Shown in pieces: positions 24,994 to 34,392 of a stretch of 64,000 bases of DNA (position 1 is its first letter; every line of letters starts with the position of its first letter). A program made the translations under genes and the position numbers. Location of the stretch: contig NZ_OY781884.1 in assembly GCF_963677155.1 (NCBI RefSeq), positions 4,522,501 to 4,586,500 on the forward strand. The letters are read 5' to 3'. The notes below the pieces were generated by a model that saw only the letters and a program-made list of their open reading frames with translations, had not been told where the DNA came from and did no database searches. Source of the stretch: an uncultured Draconibacterium sp. (lineage in GTDB: Bacteria; Bacteroidota; Bacteroidia; Bacteroidales; Prolixibacteraceae).

Positions 24994-25255
24994 ATTGGCT
25001 TAGTGCTGAAGTTTAAACGCCGGAATGTCTCCTTTTAAAGAACAAGTACTAGCCAATATGTCTTTTGGGTCTACCGCTTAATTTATAAAATAGGAGAAAT
25101 TTTATTTCATTAGCGGCAATATACTTGTTTGAAAACATATCCATAGATTACCAGATTCGAAAATTGTGTTCTATTTTTAACATTGGTTGGGCAACCCATT
25201 AGAATTGGGAAGAGCGACCGGCTTTTTTTATTTTAAACTAATTAAACCAGAGTTT

Positions 25256-25693
25256 ATGGCTATTCAACAAAAAGATAGAATTTACCTCAACGGGGAGTTG
25301 TTTGAGCTGTTATCAACTCCATTAGAAACTTTTTTTGAAGGGCAGCCTGATATTCCTGTTTTCAGCGGAAAAGTAGCCGAATGCAGAAGAGGTTATATGG
25401 CCTCATGGCGCATCCGGAATAATGTACTTTACCTAACAGGTTTCCAGCAGGTGAATCCAACCGTTGTTATCAATCCTGGAGATGTCCTTAGCCGTCCTAA
25501 AATAATAACAGATTGGTATGATGGAACACTTCGGATTCCCATTGGATCTGATATGCCGAATTCGGATGGAGACGATGACTCTCATAAAAAGGAGCTTCAT
25601 ATTTATATTCAGAAAGGCGTTGTTTATACCCACGAAATTGTACAAAAGAATCATGTTCCTTCTAAAGATTCAAAAAAGAATAATGTTTTATAA
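25256..25693 (+). CDS. Unknown protein of 145 residues
   Basis: The start at 25256 (MAIQQKDRIYLNGELFEL) is preferred to an ATG 23 codons earlier, because the upstream residues look non-coding. The protein has LSTPLETFFEGQPDIPVF, a conserved-looking CRRGYMASWRIRNNVLYLTGFQ segment and RIPIGSDMPNSDGDDDSH. It has no signal peptide or membrane helix. The family is not recognised. The gene stands alone between ssb and the CAP-domain gene; the following 25694-25960 stretch holds no gene I can support. Confidence 0.55.
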   Translation: MAIQQKDRIYLNGELFELLSTPLETFFEGQPDIPVFSGKVAECRRGYMASWRIRNNVLYLTGFQQVNPTVVINPGDVLSRPKIITDWYDGTLRIPIGSDMPNSDGDDDSHKKELHIYIQKGVVYTHEIVQKNHVPSKDSKKNNVL

Positions 25694-25960
25694 AAGGGTG
25701 TTTCCGTCTTTTAGAGGAGCTAGAATTAATAGTACTGTTTAAGTATTTTTATATAACCGTATAATGCCAGGTTTGATTGTGCATAGATCTCAACGCTAAA
25801 ATGTGTAAATGAGTATGAATAACGTTTTTTCATATTGAATCCAGTTCAATTATGTAGTATTTATTTTTCCAAATTTTGTGAATGAAGAATTGTAGTTAAA
25901 TATGCTGCTTGTTTTTTCCCAATCGTACATCTGAAATTGTTAATCGATATTCGTAATTCA

Positions 25961-26632
25961 TCATTTGTTTTCCATACCTCCCGCAAATTCCATTACGCAC
26001 ATGGTAGTGTAACGTGGATGTGTGCCGCAGGCCACGCCAATTAGTTTAAAATCAGGTTGAAGTAGATTTGCCCGGTGACCACGACTCTTTACGTTATCGT
26101 CGATTAGAAGAAAAATTACGATTTGCCGTGCTGAAGTATTTCCATAAGCAATATTTTCAGCAATTCGCACCTGCCATTTTCCGTAACGTTCGATCCTGAT
26201 TCTTGAGTTTGATCGATCTTTTCCAATGTGTCCTGTTTTGCCGGTTTTTGCCTGATCTTTTTGGTGATCATTGGCTGCTTTAGTCAACAATTTGTCGGGG
26301 TATAAAACCGGAGCAGGAGCCGCTTTCTTTAGCGCGCGCGCACATTCACGCAAAGCGTTTACACCTTCCTTTGTCAATATCGATTTATCGCCGGGATAAT
26401 ACAATATCTTTTTATCGTAATATTGGGCGAGGGGAGCAATATATTTCTCAGCGTACGCCGACGGATTCGACCGGAACAAATTGATTTCATAGACCACTTC
26501 TTTTTCCAATTCCGACAAGTAATTGACATCGGCTGCAGTGTTTAGTGTGCGGTCTTTTAACTCTTCTTTGCCCGAAACTCTCAGGCATAAACCAATTAAT
26601 AAAATCGCTATGCAAATCGTCGCGTTTCTCAT
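25961..26632 (-). CDS. CAP (SCP/PR-1)-domain secreted protein
   Basis: A 223-residue exported protein with a signal peptide (IAILLIGLCLRVSG) and a CAP domain over about 50-220. Recognisable parts are VVYEINLFRSNPSAYAEKYI, ANDHQKDQAKTGKTGHIGKDRSNSRIRIERYG (the CAP histidine), AENIAYG and DDNVKSRGHRANLLQPDFKLIGVACG (CAP glutamate/histidine region). The function of bacterial CAP proteins is mostly unknown; sporulation-type YkwD relatives exist. It lies next to an ABC ATPase fragment. Confidence 0.85.
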   Translation of the reverse strand: MRNATICIAILLIGLCLRVSGKEELKDRTLNTAADVNYLSELEKEVVYEINLFRSNPSAYAEKYIAPLAQYYDKKILYYPGDKSILTKEGVNALRECARALKKAAPAPVLYPDKLLTKAANDHQKDQAKTGKTGHIGKDRSNSRIRIERYGKWQVRIAENIAYGNTSARQIVIFLLIDDNVKSRGHRANLLQPDFKLIGVACGTHPRYTTMCVMEFAGGMENK

Positions 26633-26673
26633 TGTTTAATTTTAATGGTTAAAGCATACCAATACGGTGGCTT

Positions 26674-26868
26674 CTACTTTCTCTCATCGCTGATAATTTT
26701 TCCATCCTCGATGGTAATTACACGCCGCGCTTTGTTAATCACCCGCTGGTCGTGTGTTGAAAATATAAACGTTATTTTTTTCTCTTTATTAAGTTGTTCC
26801 ATAATATCGAGCAGATTTTCGGTAGAATGCGAATCAAGATTGGCAGTAGGTTCATCGGCCAGTACGAA
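26674..26868 (-). pseudogene. C-terminal remnant of an ABC transporter ATPase
   Basis: The minus strand encodes 64 residues, VLADEPTANLDSHSTENLL to GKIISDERK and a TAG stop. They contain Walker B and D-loop (VLADEPTANLDS) and the switch histidine (FIFSTHDQRV) of a LolD/MacB-like ATPase. The upstream part with Walker A and the signature motif is missing: similarity stops abruptly near 26868, where AT-rich sequence follows. No start codon or partner permease is nearby. This is a decayed gene end, probably left by a deletion or rearrangement. Confidence 0.85.
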
Positions 26869-27060
26869 TTAAATATAGAATATTAGACGAAATAGTTCGA
26901 ATAAAATGCCAGTGATTTAGTATTAAGAGATAAATATTTGGACAATTTTGGTAATGCACCAATTGTTGCTAGCAAATGTAAAATAACTTGCTTTCTTTGC
27001 GCCCAATTGTTTTTAATAGGAACGGGGCGTAATTAACCTCGTCTTACATAATTTACGTAA

Positions 27061-28827
27061 ATGAAGATATTTGAAGGACATTCTTTTCATATACCCGTTC
27101 TGGGTGTAGGATATTCAATAGACACTCCTGTAAACGTTGCTCCATTCGGAATTTCATCAGTTATTTCATTGGTTGACGATGGAACAATTGAAAAAATGCG
27201 CGAATTTTACTGCAACAAATTTGATATTCCGTATAAGGCTATATCGAAAAAAGTAGAAGACTTTAGGGCAGAACGAATTACCTCCTACCTAAATGTGGTG
27301 GAAGAGATTGTGAACAGGAAAGTTGAAGAGATTAAAAATGCAACATCGAACGCAAGTGGCGAATTGGAAAAGTACATTGATATGCTTCCCAATACTTCGT
27401 TGTTAAAATCGAAATTTGCCGATAAAGGTCGAATTGCTGCCGACGATTTTTCAAAATGGGTGAAAGAAAAATTGCATGTGGGGTCGATTGATGTAAACAT
27501 CATGACAAAACTGGATCAGGCACACTACAAAAGTGGCGAGCAATTACCGATAGAACAGAACGATGCGCATGCTGCTTTACGCGGTTATGCCAACAGTAAT
27601 TTAAGTTCGTCGTTGGTACTTTCTGCCGGAATGAGTCCGCGTTTGTACAGCTACATCGAGAATTTTAAAGACTTTTTCCCCGATGTGAAAGGTCGGATTA
27701 AAAAGAAAATTATTCTGAAGGTGAGCGATTTCCGTTCGGCTTTTATCCAGGGAAAAATGTTTGCAGCAAAAGGTTTGTGGGTGTCGGAATACCGCATTGA
27801 ATCGGGAGTAAATTGCGGCGGCCATGCTTTTCCAACTGATGGAGTTTTATTTGGACCTATTTTGGAAGAGTTTAAACAAAATCGCGAAAAACTTTTTAGC
27901 ACTTGTGCCGAAGCTTATAAGGCTGCACTCACTAAAAAAGAAATGCCACAACCTGCTGAAGAACCAGAGCTAAAAGTTACTGCTCAGGGTGGGGTAGGCA
28001 CCAGCGAAGAGCATAATTTCCTGCTCGATGAGTACAATATGGACAGTGTGGGATGGGCAACTCCGTTTATGTTGGTGCCCGAAGTAATAAGCATCGACAC
28101 CGAAACGATGGATATACTGGCTAAGGGAAAAGAAAAAGATTATTACTATAGCGGATTATCGCCACTTGGTGTTCCATTTAATAGTATTAAAGGGGCATCG
28201 ATGAGTAAAAGAAGGTTGCAACTTGCCCGGGATGGAAAACCGGGGACTCCTTGTACTAAAGGGTTTTTACGTTATAATACTGAATTTACCGAAAAGCCAA
28301 TTTGTACCTCATCACGCCAATATCAAACGCTTAAATTAGAACAACTGGACGAAATGAATTTACCGGAAGCTGAATACAAAAAGGCCTACGAGAAAATTAT
28401 TGAACCCGAATGTTTGTGTATAGGTTTAAGTGTTTCAACCATGCTTTCGAAAGGGATGGAAGTGAAAGAAAACGAAAAAGTAACTGTTTGTCCGGGGCCC
28501 AACCTGGCTTATTTTTCAAAAATATCTTCGCTGAAAGAGATGGTTGATCATATTTACGGGCGCATCAATTTGTTGGATAAAGGGTATCGGCCGCATATGT
28601 TTTTGAAGGAACTGAGTATGTATCTTGATATTTTTAAGGAGCGTATCGAGGCTTTCCAGAAAACCCCGGAAGACGTGAAGGAAAAGCGTAATCTGGTAAA
28701 ATTTAAAAAGAATTTAATGGCCGGAATCGACTATTACAAAAATCTTTTCGGCGAAAAGAAAAAGGATGTGGTTCTGGAATTGGAAAAACTTGTTCAGAAA
28801 TATACAGTGCTGAACACGGAATTGTAA
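27061..28827 (+). CDS. Large conserved-looking protein of unknown function
   Basis: A 588-residue cytoplasmic protein, not recognised. The N-terminus (HSFHIPVLGVGYSIDTPVNVAPFGISSVISL) and internal blocks ESGVNCGGHAFPTDGVLFGPI, TAQGGVGTSEEHNFLLDEY and YYSGLSPLGVPFNSIKGAS have the glycine-rich look of an FMN-binding TIM barrel (nitronate monooxygenase or glutamate-synthase type), and several cysteines (CNK, NCGG, TPCTKG, PICTSS, ECLCIG, VCPGP) could bind a cofactor. This is a suggestion only. It stands alone, has its own terminator and borders the CRISPR locus. Confidence 0.6.
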   Translation: MKIFEGHSFHIPVLGVGYSIDTPVNVAPFGISSVISLVDDGTIEKMREFYCNKFDIPYKAISKKVEDFRAERITSYLNVVEEIVNRKVEEIKNATSNASGELEKYIDMLPNTSLLKSKFADKGRIAADDFSKWVKEKLHVGSIDVNIMTKLDQAHYKSGEQLPIEQNDAHAALRGYANSNLSSSLVLSAGMSPRLYSYIENFKDFFPDVKGRIKKKIILKVSDFRSAFIQGKMFAAKGLWVSEYRIESGVNCGGHAFPTDGVLFGPILEEFKQNREKLFSTCAEAYKAALTKKEMPQPAEEPELKVTAQGGVGTSEEHNFLLDEYNMDSVGWATPFMLVPEVISIDTETMDILAKGKEKDYYYSGLSPLGVPFNSIKGASMSKRRLQLARDGKPGTPCTKGFLRYNTEFTEKPICTSSRQYQTLKLEQLDEMNLPEAEYKKAYEKIIEPECLCIGLSVSTMLSKGMEVKENEKVTVCPGPNLAYFSKISSLKEMVDHIYGRINLLDKGYRPHMFLKELSMYLDIFKERIEAFQKTPEDVKEKRNLVKFKKNLMAGIDYYKNLFGEKKKDVVLELEKLVQKYTVLNTEL

Positions 28828-28847
28828 TTGTTTTCAAATTACCATAT

Positions 28848-28882
28848 AAAAGCGGGATTCATTTAGTTGGGTTCCGCTTTTT
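28848..28882 (+). terminator. Terminator after the 588-residue gene
   Basis: Stem AAAAGCGG / CCGCTTTT with an 18-base loop and a following T-run, about 20 bases past the stop codon. Confidence 0.65.
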
Positions 28883-28898
28883 GTTTACCGGTTTGAAA

Positions 28899-28971
28899 CA
28901 CCCGAAGGTAGTAAAAGACACTTTGGGGTTGGGAATACCTTTCGGAGTCTGGCAGACCCGAAAGTGTTTTT
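28899..28971. repeat. REP copy a (CRISPR-locus REP family)
   Basis: Two-hairpin repeat: ACACCCGAAGGT..CTTTGGGGT, then CTTTCGGAGTCT..AGACCCGAAAGTG. The second half folds as CTTTCGG-AGTCT / AGAC-CCGAAAG. The same unit recurs six more times (one half copy) up to 36.66 kb and nowhere else that I saw in the window. Confidence 0.8.
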
Positions 28972-28984
28972 AATACTTGGGCAT

Positions 28985-29075
28985 AAAAAAACTCCCACCG
29001 AAGCAGGAGTACAGGATTTCATATCCTTCGGCATATAGCCTTATTGTGATAAGATATAAAATTGAATTTCTATGT
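28985..29075 (-). ncRNA. tracrRNA of the type II-C CRISPR system
   Basis: On the minus strand an anti-repeat, TTCAATTTTATATC-TTAT-CACAAT (about 29068-29043), pairs with the first 24 bases of the CRISPR repeat except for one 4-base bulge. It is followed by AAGGCTATATGCCGAAGG, a short second stem region, and a terminator hairpin, ACTCCTGC-TTCG-GTGGGAGT, with a T-run. The CACAATAAGGC junction is the same as in known II-C tracrRNAs such as that of Neisseria. The RNA is divergent from cas9, whose start is about 110 bases away. The exact 5' end is not determined. Confidence 0.85.
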
Positions 29076-29185
29076 TTTTGAACAGGTGCTTTATAAAAGC
29101 AAGGCTAATATACTGTTTTTTTGTCAGAATCTGTTTATATTTAACAACATAACTCTGATTGTAACCTATTAAAAACGCATTCGAA

Positions 29186-32100
29186 ATGGCTAAAATTTTA
29201 GGACTCGACCTCGGAACAAACAGTGTTGGATGGGCTGTTGTGGATACTGAAAAACTCATCTCAGATTCGAAAGTTGAACAAGTAGAATCTATATTGGCAT
29301 GCGGTAGTCGTGTTTTCAAAGAGGGAGTAAATAAAAACTCTGCCGGAAAAGAAGTTTCGAAGAATGCTGCAAAAAGAATAGCTAGAGGAACACGTATTAA
29401 AAACAGACGTTTTAAAAGTAGAAGAAAAAGACTGATTTTAGAATTGAGTAAACTAGGAATGATGCCAACAGATAAGCATTATTCGTTTACCAAAAAAGAT
29501 AAAAAAAATCATACAAGAGATCTTTTTGAATTACGTAAAAGAGTTTTGGATGAAAAGCTACAGTTGGAAGAGATTGGGAGAATTTTTCTTCAAATAAATA
29601 ATCACCGCGGATTTAAAAGTAATAAGAAAGAAGATGCCTTAACCAAATCTAATCCGGATAAAGAAAAGGAGTTGGCTGGAGTAAAAGGTAGAATTAAAAA
29701 GCTTGAAAAACGCATTTCGGATTGTAACTGTAGAACCATAGGAGAATACTATTTTTATTTAATTGATAGAAACAAGGATTCCCATAATCCTAATGCCCCA
29801 AGACTTGAGCATGAGGATGATATGATAAGAGGAGAAGGGGCTTATACTTCAAGAAATTTATATGCAAAGGAGTTTGATACAATATGGAAAAAACAAAAAG
29901 AATATTATCCAGAGATTTTGACTGATGAAAACAGAGAGATTATTGAAGGAGAGTGTATTTTTTACCAACGAGACTTACGCTCGGCAAGGCATTTAAGAAA
30001 TCGTTGCCGCCTGGAGTACAAGGGATATAGATGGATAAATAGCGGAGGTGAAAAAGTCAAACAATATAACTACTTACCGTGTTGCCCTAAAAGTTCCTTC
30101 GAGTTTCAGGAATATCGGATTTGGGAACAACTAAATAAAATTCGATATACCAATACAGAGCATATCCACGAACCTCTTTCTCTAGAGCAAAAGCAAAAGT
30201 TGGCAGATAAATTAATGTACTGTGAAAAGCTAAGTTTAGCACAAGTTAAGAAAATTGCGTTGCTGAGTAGGGATACTAAGTTCAATGATGTGGACAAAGA
30301 ACTTAAAGGAAATGTGACACAGACGAGATTAATAAATGCATTGGGAAAAGATTTTTGGCTAAAGCATTCTGCTGTTGTCGAAGAAAGTTGTACGGCTTCA
30401 TATTCGAAGGTTCAATATCAGTTATGGCATAATATTGAGTTTTCGAAAGATAAGGAATGGTTGAAAGGGGATAACTATTTTTTAAATAATCGACATCGTT
30501 ACAATTCGCGTCAGGCAAACAGAGCTAATAGAAAATATGAATCACATCAAAATTGGTTGAATAGTATTAAGAATTTAGGTTTGACCAAAGGGCAATTGTG
30601 TGAATATTCAGAAACGACATTTGAACCCGGTTATGCCAGTCTTAGCCTGAAAGCCATTAGAAAACTATTACCTTACTTAAAAAATGGAGAAGATCCTGTT
30701 TCTGCTTCGTATAAGGTTTATGGAGATTACAGTTCTACAATTCAGAGCGCAGATACAGTATTAGAATTTAAGGTGCCTCAGTTATCGAATAATACTCTGA
30801 AAAATCCCGTAGTTGAAAAAGCAGTAAAAGAGGCTATAAAATTGGTAAATGCAATAATTGATAAATACGGGAAACCAGACATGATTAATCTTGAGATGAC
30901 TCGGGATTTGAAAATGCCCAAGGAGCATAGGGAGAATATCAGAAGACGAAACCAGGATAAAGATAAAGCAAGAGAAGAATATTCGGAGTTTTTAAGCAAA
31001 AGATTGTCTAGAAATATTGATAAAACCAGCCCCGAAATAAAAAAGTTTGAAATGTTTCTTCAGCTAAATTACACTACTGAAGGTTTCAATAATAATATTA
31101 AGGGACAAATTTCTGAATCAGAAATAAAAAGGTTTTTGGCTTTAAGAATTCCAACAAATAAAACAAAATATCATCTGTGGCTTGAATGTGACAGAAAGGA
31201 TCCGTATGAGGGGAGGCCGATCAACCTGGAAACTTTGTTTTCGTCTGATATTGAAATAGAACATATAATTCCGTATAGCATAAGCGGAGATGACTCATTT
31301 GCGAATAAAACCTTATCGTTTAAAAGTTTTAATGCCAAAAAAGGTAAGTTAACTCCGATGCAATACTTTGTAGACAAACCCGACCAACTTGATCTATTTA
31401 AAAAGAACATTAGTAATTTCCCAGACAATAAGAAAGACCGGTTTCTGTTGGAAGATGATAAAATTGAAGGTTTTAAGAACAGCCAATTAAATAGCACGTC
31501 GTATATTTCAACTGAGGTCAGAAAACACTTATTGCGTTCATATAAAAATGAAAATATAATTCTAACAAATGGAACAATGACTTCATTGGTAAGAACTCTT
31601 TTGGGATTTAATGGGATACTAAATAAGGCTGTTCGTGTGGAGGATTGTTATCGAAATATGGGCAAGGTTTGGGCGATTGTTGATGACTTTGATAATATAA
31701 CTGACTTTATACCAAGAAATGAAAATAAAGAACCGGAAAACACAAAAACAATTAAGGGGGTAATTAACCATTTTACATTTTTTCCATCAAAAAGTAGAAA
31801 TGATCACCGACATCATGCTGTAGATGCTCTTGTAACTGCAATTTTAAATAGAAAAATAAATACTTCAATTTTAAAATTGACAGAGGGTGTTGTTGTCGTG
31901 GAAACAGGAGAGTTCTTTCCCAAATTTTATACAAACGAAAAAGGAGAACATCGATTAACTAGAGAGGCGGTAGGTGATATAAAATCGATGCTTCAAGAAG
32001 AATTAAATCTTGTTGAAATGGATGATTTACTTCCAATCGCAAAAGAAAAAATTGAGTACCTTTTGGTTTCGTATCAAAATAGGAAACTGGTCACGTATCC

Positions 32101-33097
32101 TCGAAAGAAATTATTTGAACCCAATGGCCGACCTTTAAGAACCAAGGATGGCCGACATTTGCGAAGTGGAGGAATTTCAGAAAGGGCAGAGTTGCATGAA
32201 GCCAATTATTATGGGAAAACAAATGATTGTAGTGAAGGAGAATTTGTCCGTCGTGTTCCGCTTTCATCAATTACTCCAAAACAGGTCGATAATATAGTAG
32301 ATAAGGTTATAAAATGTATTGTACGAACCGATAGGGAAAAAGAAGAGGAATTAAATTCAAAATTAAAAGAACTTAATGCTAAAAGAACTAGAAGTTCAGA
32401 TGAAGAGGAATCAGAAATTGAAAAACAAATTGAGGAAACTTTGACAGCATTAAATCAACTATATAAATTGCCCAATAAAAATGGAGAAAAAGTGCCAATT
32501 AAAAAAGTACGGGTTAAGTTTAAAACCAGCACTGCACAGCCGCTTAAAAGTGAAAAAATTGTGGCTCAATTGACTCCAAATTACAGAAAGAGTATCGATA
32601 CAACAAAATATCAATATATCAAACCAGGTAATAATTATATGTATGTAATTTATGGGGATGCGGAAGGAGAGAGTAGGGATAAACATGTAGTTTCCTGGTT
32701 TGATAAAGCTCAAATTGATATTGAAAACAGACGCTTAAAAAAACAGGTAAAAGCGACTACACAGAAGCCTGAATTACTGCCTTACTATCCAATTAAAGAA
32801 TTACCAGTACTTTGTACTCTACAGCATAATGATATGGTTATTATGTATGACGAAACTCCAGAAGAGATTAATTGGGACGATGAAAAAGAACTTTTTAATC
32901 GTCTGTTTACGCTGGTAAAGTTTACCGAGGCTCAACTTTCATTTATGAGGCATAATGTTTCAGGAATAGATGCTGATAAAGGGCAGTCTGTTGTAAATAT
33001 TTTATCTGGAGAAGGACAGGTAAAAAGACCAACTGCAAATACTTTTAGAGGAATAAAAGTAACGATAAATGAACTTGGAGAAATTGAAGAATTTTGA
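29186..33097 (+). CDS. cas9: CRISPR-associated endonuclease Cas9 (type II-C)
   Basis: A 1303-residue RNA-guided nuclease cutting both strands of target DNA. RuvC-I is ILGLDLGTNSVGWA with D8. An arginine-rich bridge helix (KNAAKRIARGTRIKNRRFKS) follows. RuvC-II is INLEMTRDL with E570. The HNH domain has DIEIEHIIP with catalytic H693 and the NKTL..N..KKG part with N707 and N716. RuvC-III is HRHHAVDAL with H877 and D880. All active-site residues are present, so the enzyme should be functional. The C-terminal ~350 residues would recognise the PAM, which cannot be predicted here. The start at 29186 gives the usual MAKILGLDLG. No csn2 or cas4 is present, which supports II-C. Confidence 0.97.
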   Translation: MAKILGLDLGTNSVGWAVVDTEKLISDSKVEQVESILACGSRVFKEGVNKNSAGKEVSKNAAKRIARGTRIKNRRFKSRRKRLILELSKLGMMPTDKHYSFTKKDKKNHTRDLFELRKRVLDEKLQLEEIGRIFLQINNHRGFKSNKKEDALTKSNPDKEKELAGVKGRIKKLEKRISDCNCRTIGEYYFYLIDRNKDSHNPNAPRLEHEDDMIRGEGAYTSRNLYAKEFDTIWKKQKEYYPEILTDENREIIEGECIFYQRDLRSARHLRNRCRLEYKGYRWINSGGEKVKQYNYLPCCPKSSFEFQEYRIWEQLNKIRYTNTEHIHEPLSLEQKQKLADKLMYCEKLSLAQVKKIALLSRDTKFNDVDKELKGNVTQTRLINALGKDFWLKHSAVVEESCTASYSKVQYQLWHNIEFSKDKEWLKGDNYFLNNRHRYNSRQANRANRKYESHQNWLNSIKNLGLTKGQLCEYSETTFEPGYASLSLKAIRKLLPYLKNGEDPVSASYKVYGDYSSTIQSADTVLEFKVPQLSNNTLKNPVVEKAVKEAIKLVNAIIDKYGKPDMINLEMTRDLKMPKEHRENIRRRNQDKDKAREEYSEFLSKRLSRNIDKTSPEIKKFEMFLQLNYTTEGFNNNIKGQISESEIKRFLALRIPTNKTKYHLWLECDRKDPYEGRPINLETLFSSDIEIEHIIPYSISGDDSFANKTLSFKSFNAKKGKLTPMQYFVDKPDQLDLFKKNISNFPDNKKDRFLLEDDKIEGFKNSQLNSTSYISTEVRKHLLRSYKNENIILTNGTMTSLVRTLLGFNGILNKAVRVEDCYRNMGKVWAIVDDFDNITDFIPRNENKEPENTKTIKGVINHFTFFPSKSRNDHRHHAVDALVTAILNRKINTSILKLTEGVVVVETGEFFPKFYTNEKGEHRLTREAVGDIKSMLQEELNLVEMDDLLPIAKEKIEYLLVSYQNRKLVTYPRKKLFEPNGRPLRTKDGRHLRSGGISERAELHEANYYGKTNDCSEGEFVRRVPLSSITPKQVDNIVDKVIKCIVRTDREKEEELNSKLKELNAKRTRSSDEEESEIEKQIEETLTALNQLYKLPNKNGEKVPIKKVRVKFKTSTAQPLKSEKIVAQLTPNYRKSIDTTKYQYIKPGNNYMYVIYGDAEGESRDKHVVSWFDKAQIDIENRRLKKQVKATTQKPELLPYYPIKELPVLCTLQHNDMVIMYDETPEEINWDDEKELFNRLFTLVKFTEAQLSFMRHNVSGIDADKGQSVVNILSGEGQVKRPTANTFRGIKVTINELGEIEEF

Positions 33098-33120
33098 TCT
33101 CCTTTAATGAAATAATCTCC

Positions 33121-33153
33121 AATCCTCCAAGGCTCCCCAAACCTTGGAGGATT
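33121..33153. repeat. Perfect 12-bp stem-loop after cas9
   Basis: AATCCTCCAAGG and CCTTGGAGGATT with a 9-base loop, 24 bases after the cas9 stop. It lacks a T-run, so it may be a REP-like palindrome or an RNA stabiliser rather than a terminator. Confidence 0.65.
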
Positions 33154-33218
33154 AGAAATATAACCGAATAGAATAACCACAAAAACAACACATCATGCTA
33201 AAAACCAAAAAGAAACTA

Positions 33219-33390
33219 CCGGAAACCATCCGGTTTTCGCTCCAACCAACCGGAAATACGAAAAACCATCCGGAAAAGGCTTCCAACCACACGGGAAAGC
33301 TATAATCCCGCCCGGAATCGCAAAAAACGGCGCGGAAATTCCAAAAACCAGACGGAAATACAAAAAACCAGGCGGAAATGCCACACAACG
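33219..33390. repeat. Degenerate ~20-bp tandem repeat, (C)CGGAAATnCnAAAAACCA type
   Basis: CGGAAAT recurs at exact 20-bp steps (33333, 33353, 33373), CGGAAA at 33251 and 33271, and weaker units lie between, each followed by an A-run and ACCA. ORFs through it have no protein-like composition. The rest of the 33098-33621 gap holds nothing else recognisable. Confidence 0.6.
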
Positions 33391-33621
33391 ACGTTAAGTG
33401 CCATTTCCGTGGCGTATTTATCATTTCTGCCGGGATTCTGATAAAAGAAAACGTAAATCACCCGGAAAAATATTGTTTAACGACCCTGAACAGCCGAAGA
33501 ATTGATGGGTATTATTCAATGGTTTAATTACTATCGGTTTTTCTTCTTGTTCGCCCTTAAGCTGCCGGTAGTGCAGAATACGATGTTAATTTTTCAAAAA
33601 AAAACTCAAAAATCTTTTATT

Positions 33622-34278
33622 ATGAACATGTCAGATCTGACGACTGAAGAGATTATTTATGAATCAGGATTACGGATTAACAACAGTTTAAGCGATACTA
33701 AAGTGTTAAATGCAGTAGCTCCTTTGGGTTATACCGAGGGCAAATTAAACGAGGGAGCAAGCTTGCTTAACGAGGCAACAACCCTTGTTGAAACCCAGAA
33801 AAGTGAATATGGCGAGGTTGATGCCGCACAAGAAGCTTACGAAACACTCCGAAAGCAGGCGCACAAAAGTTATATGGCAATTCTGGCTATAAGTAAAATT
33901 GCATTTAAAAACGATGCAAAAGCAATTTCAACCCTCGATTTAACCGGACGACGAGCAACTACTTTAAGCGGATGGTTAAATCAAACCCGTAATTTTTATC
34001 ACGCTATTTTGGGTGACGAAAGGTGGAAGGCAGCCTTGGCTTCCTATGGACAAACCGAAGACATTTTAACTGCCCAATTAGCTGCTGTTGACACAGTGGC
34101 ACTAGCATCGGAAGCCAGAAAAAGAGAGATGGGCGATGCTCAGAATGCCACACAGGAACGCGACGAGAAACTGGAAGAGTTGCTTGATTGGGTTTCGGAT
34201 TATGAAGTTATTGCCCGTATTGCCCTGGCCGATAAACCTCAGTTGCTCGAAAAACTTGGTATTGTGGTGAAAGGATGA
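33622..34278 (+). CDS. Helical protein of unknown function inside the cas locus
   Basis: A 218-residue protein with the start taken at 33622 (MNMSDLTTEEIIYES). It looks almost entirely alpha-helical and acidic, with LNEGASLLNEATTLVETQKSEYG, a KSYMAILAISKIAFKND segment, TGRRATTLSGWLNQTRNFYHAIL and a C-terminal LLDWVSDYEVIARIALADKPQ. It has no signal peptide, membrane segment or nuclease motif. It lies between cas9 and cas1, in the same direction, with a REP at its 3' end. I have an impression of similar orphan proteins in other Bacteroidota, which would argue against a CRISPR role, but cannot check it. Confidence 0.65.
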   Translation: MNMSDLTTEEIIYESGLRINNSLSDTKVLNAVAPLGYTEGKLNEGASLLNEATTLVETQKSEYGEVDAAQEAYETLRKQAHKSYMAILAISKIAFKNDAKAISTLDLTGRRATTLSGWLNQTRNFYHAILGDERWKAALASYGQTEDILTAQLAAVDTVALASEARKREMGDAQNATQERDEKLEELLDWVSDYEVIARIALADKPQLLEKLGIVVKG

Positions 34279-34289
34279 TGTGTATATGG

Positions 34290-34379
34290 CACCCGAAGGT
34301 TTGAAAAAACGCTTCGGGGTCTTCTTGTCAAATAAATCCATTAATCAAACCTTTCGGCGTTTTCCAAACCCGAACGTTT
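34290..34379. repeat. REP copy b
   Basis: ACCCGAAGGT..GCTTCGGGGT, then CTTTCGGCGTTTTCCAAACCCGAACG. It has about 20 extra bases between the halves compared with copy a. It lies just upstream of the RAYT gene. Confidence 0.75.
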
Positions 34380-34392
34380 AAAGTAAAACAAG

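Noticed and set aside
33152-33424. Minus-strand frames of 63-90 codons in the cas9-downstream gap
   Set aside because: They run through the degenerate 20-bp tandem repeat and show only repeated F/W/G-rich sequence, not protein-like composition.
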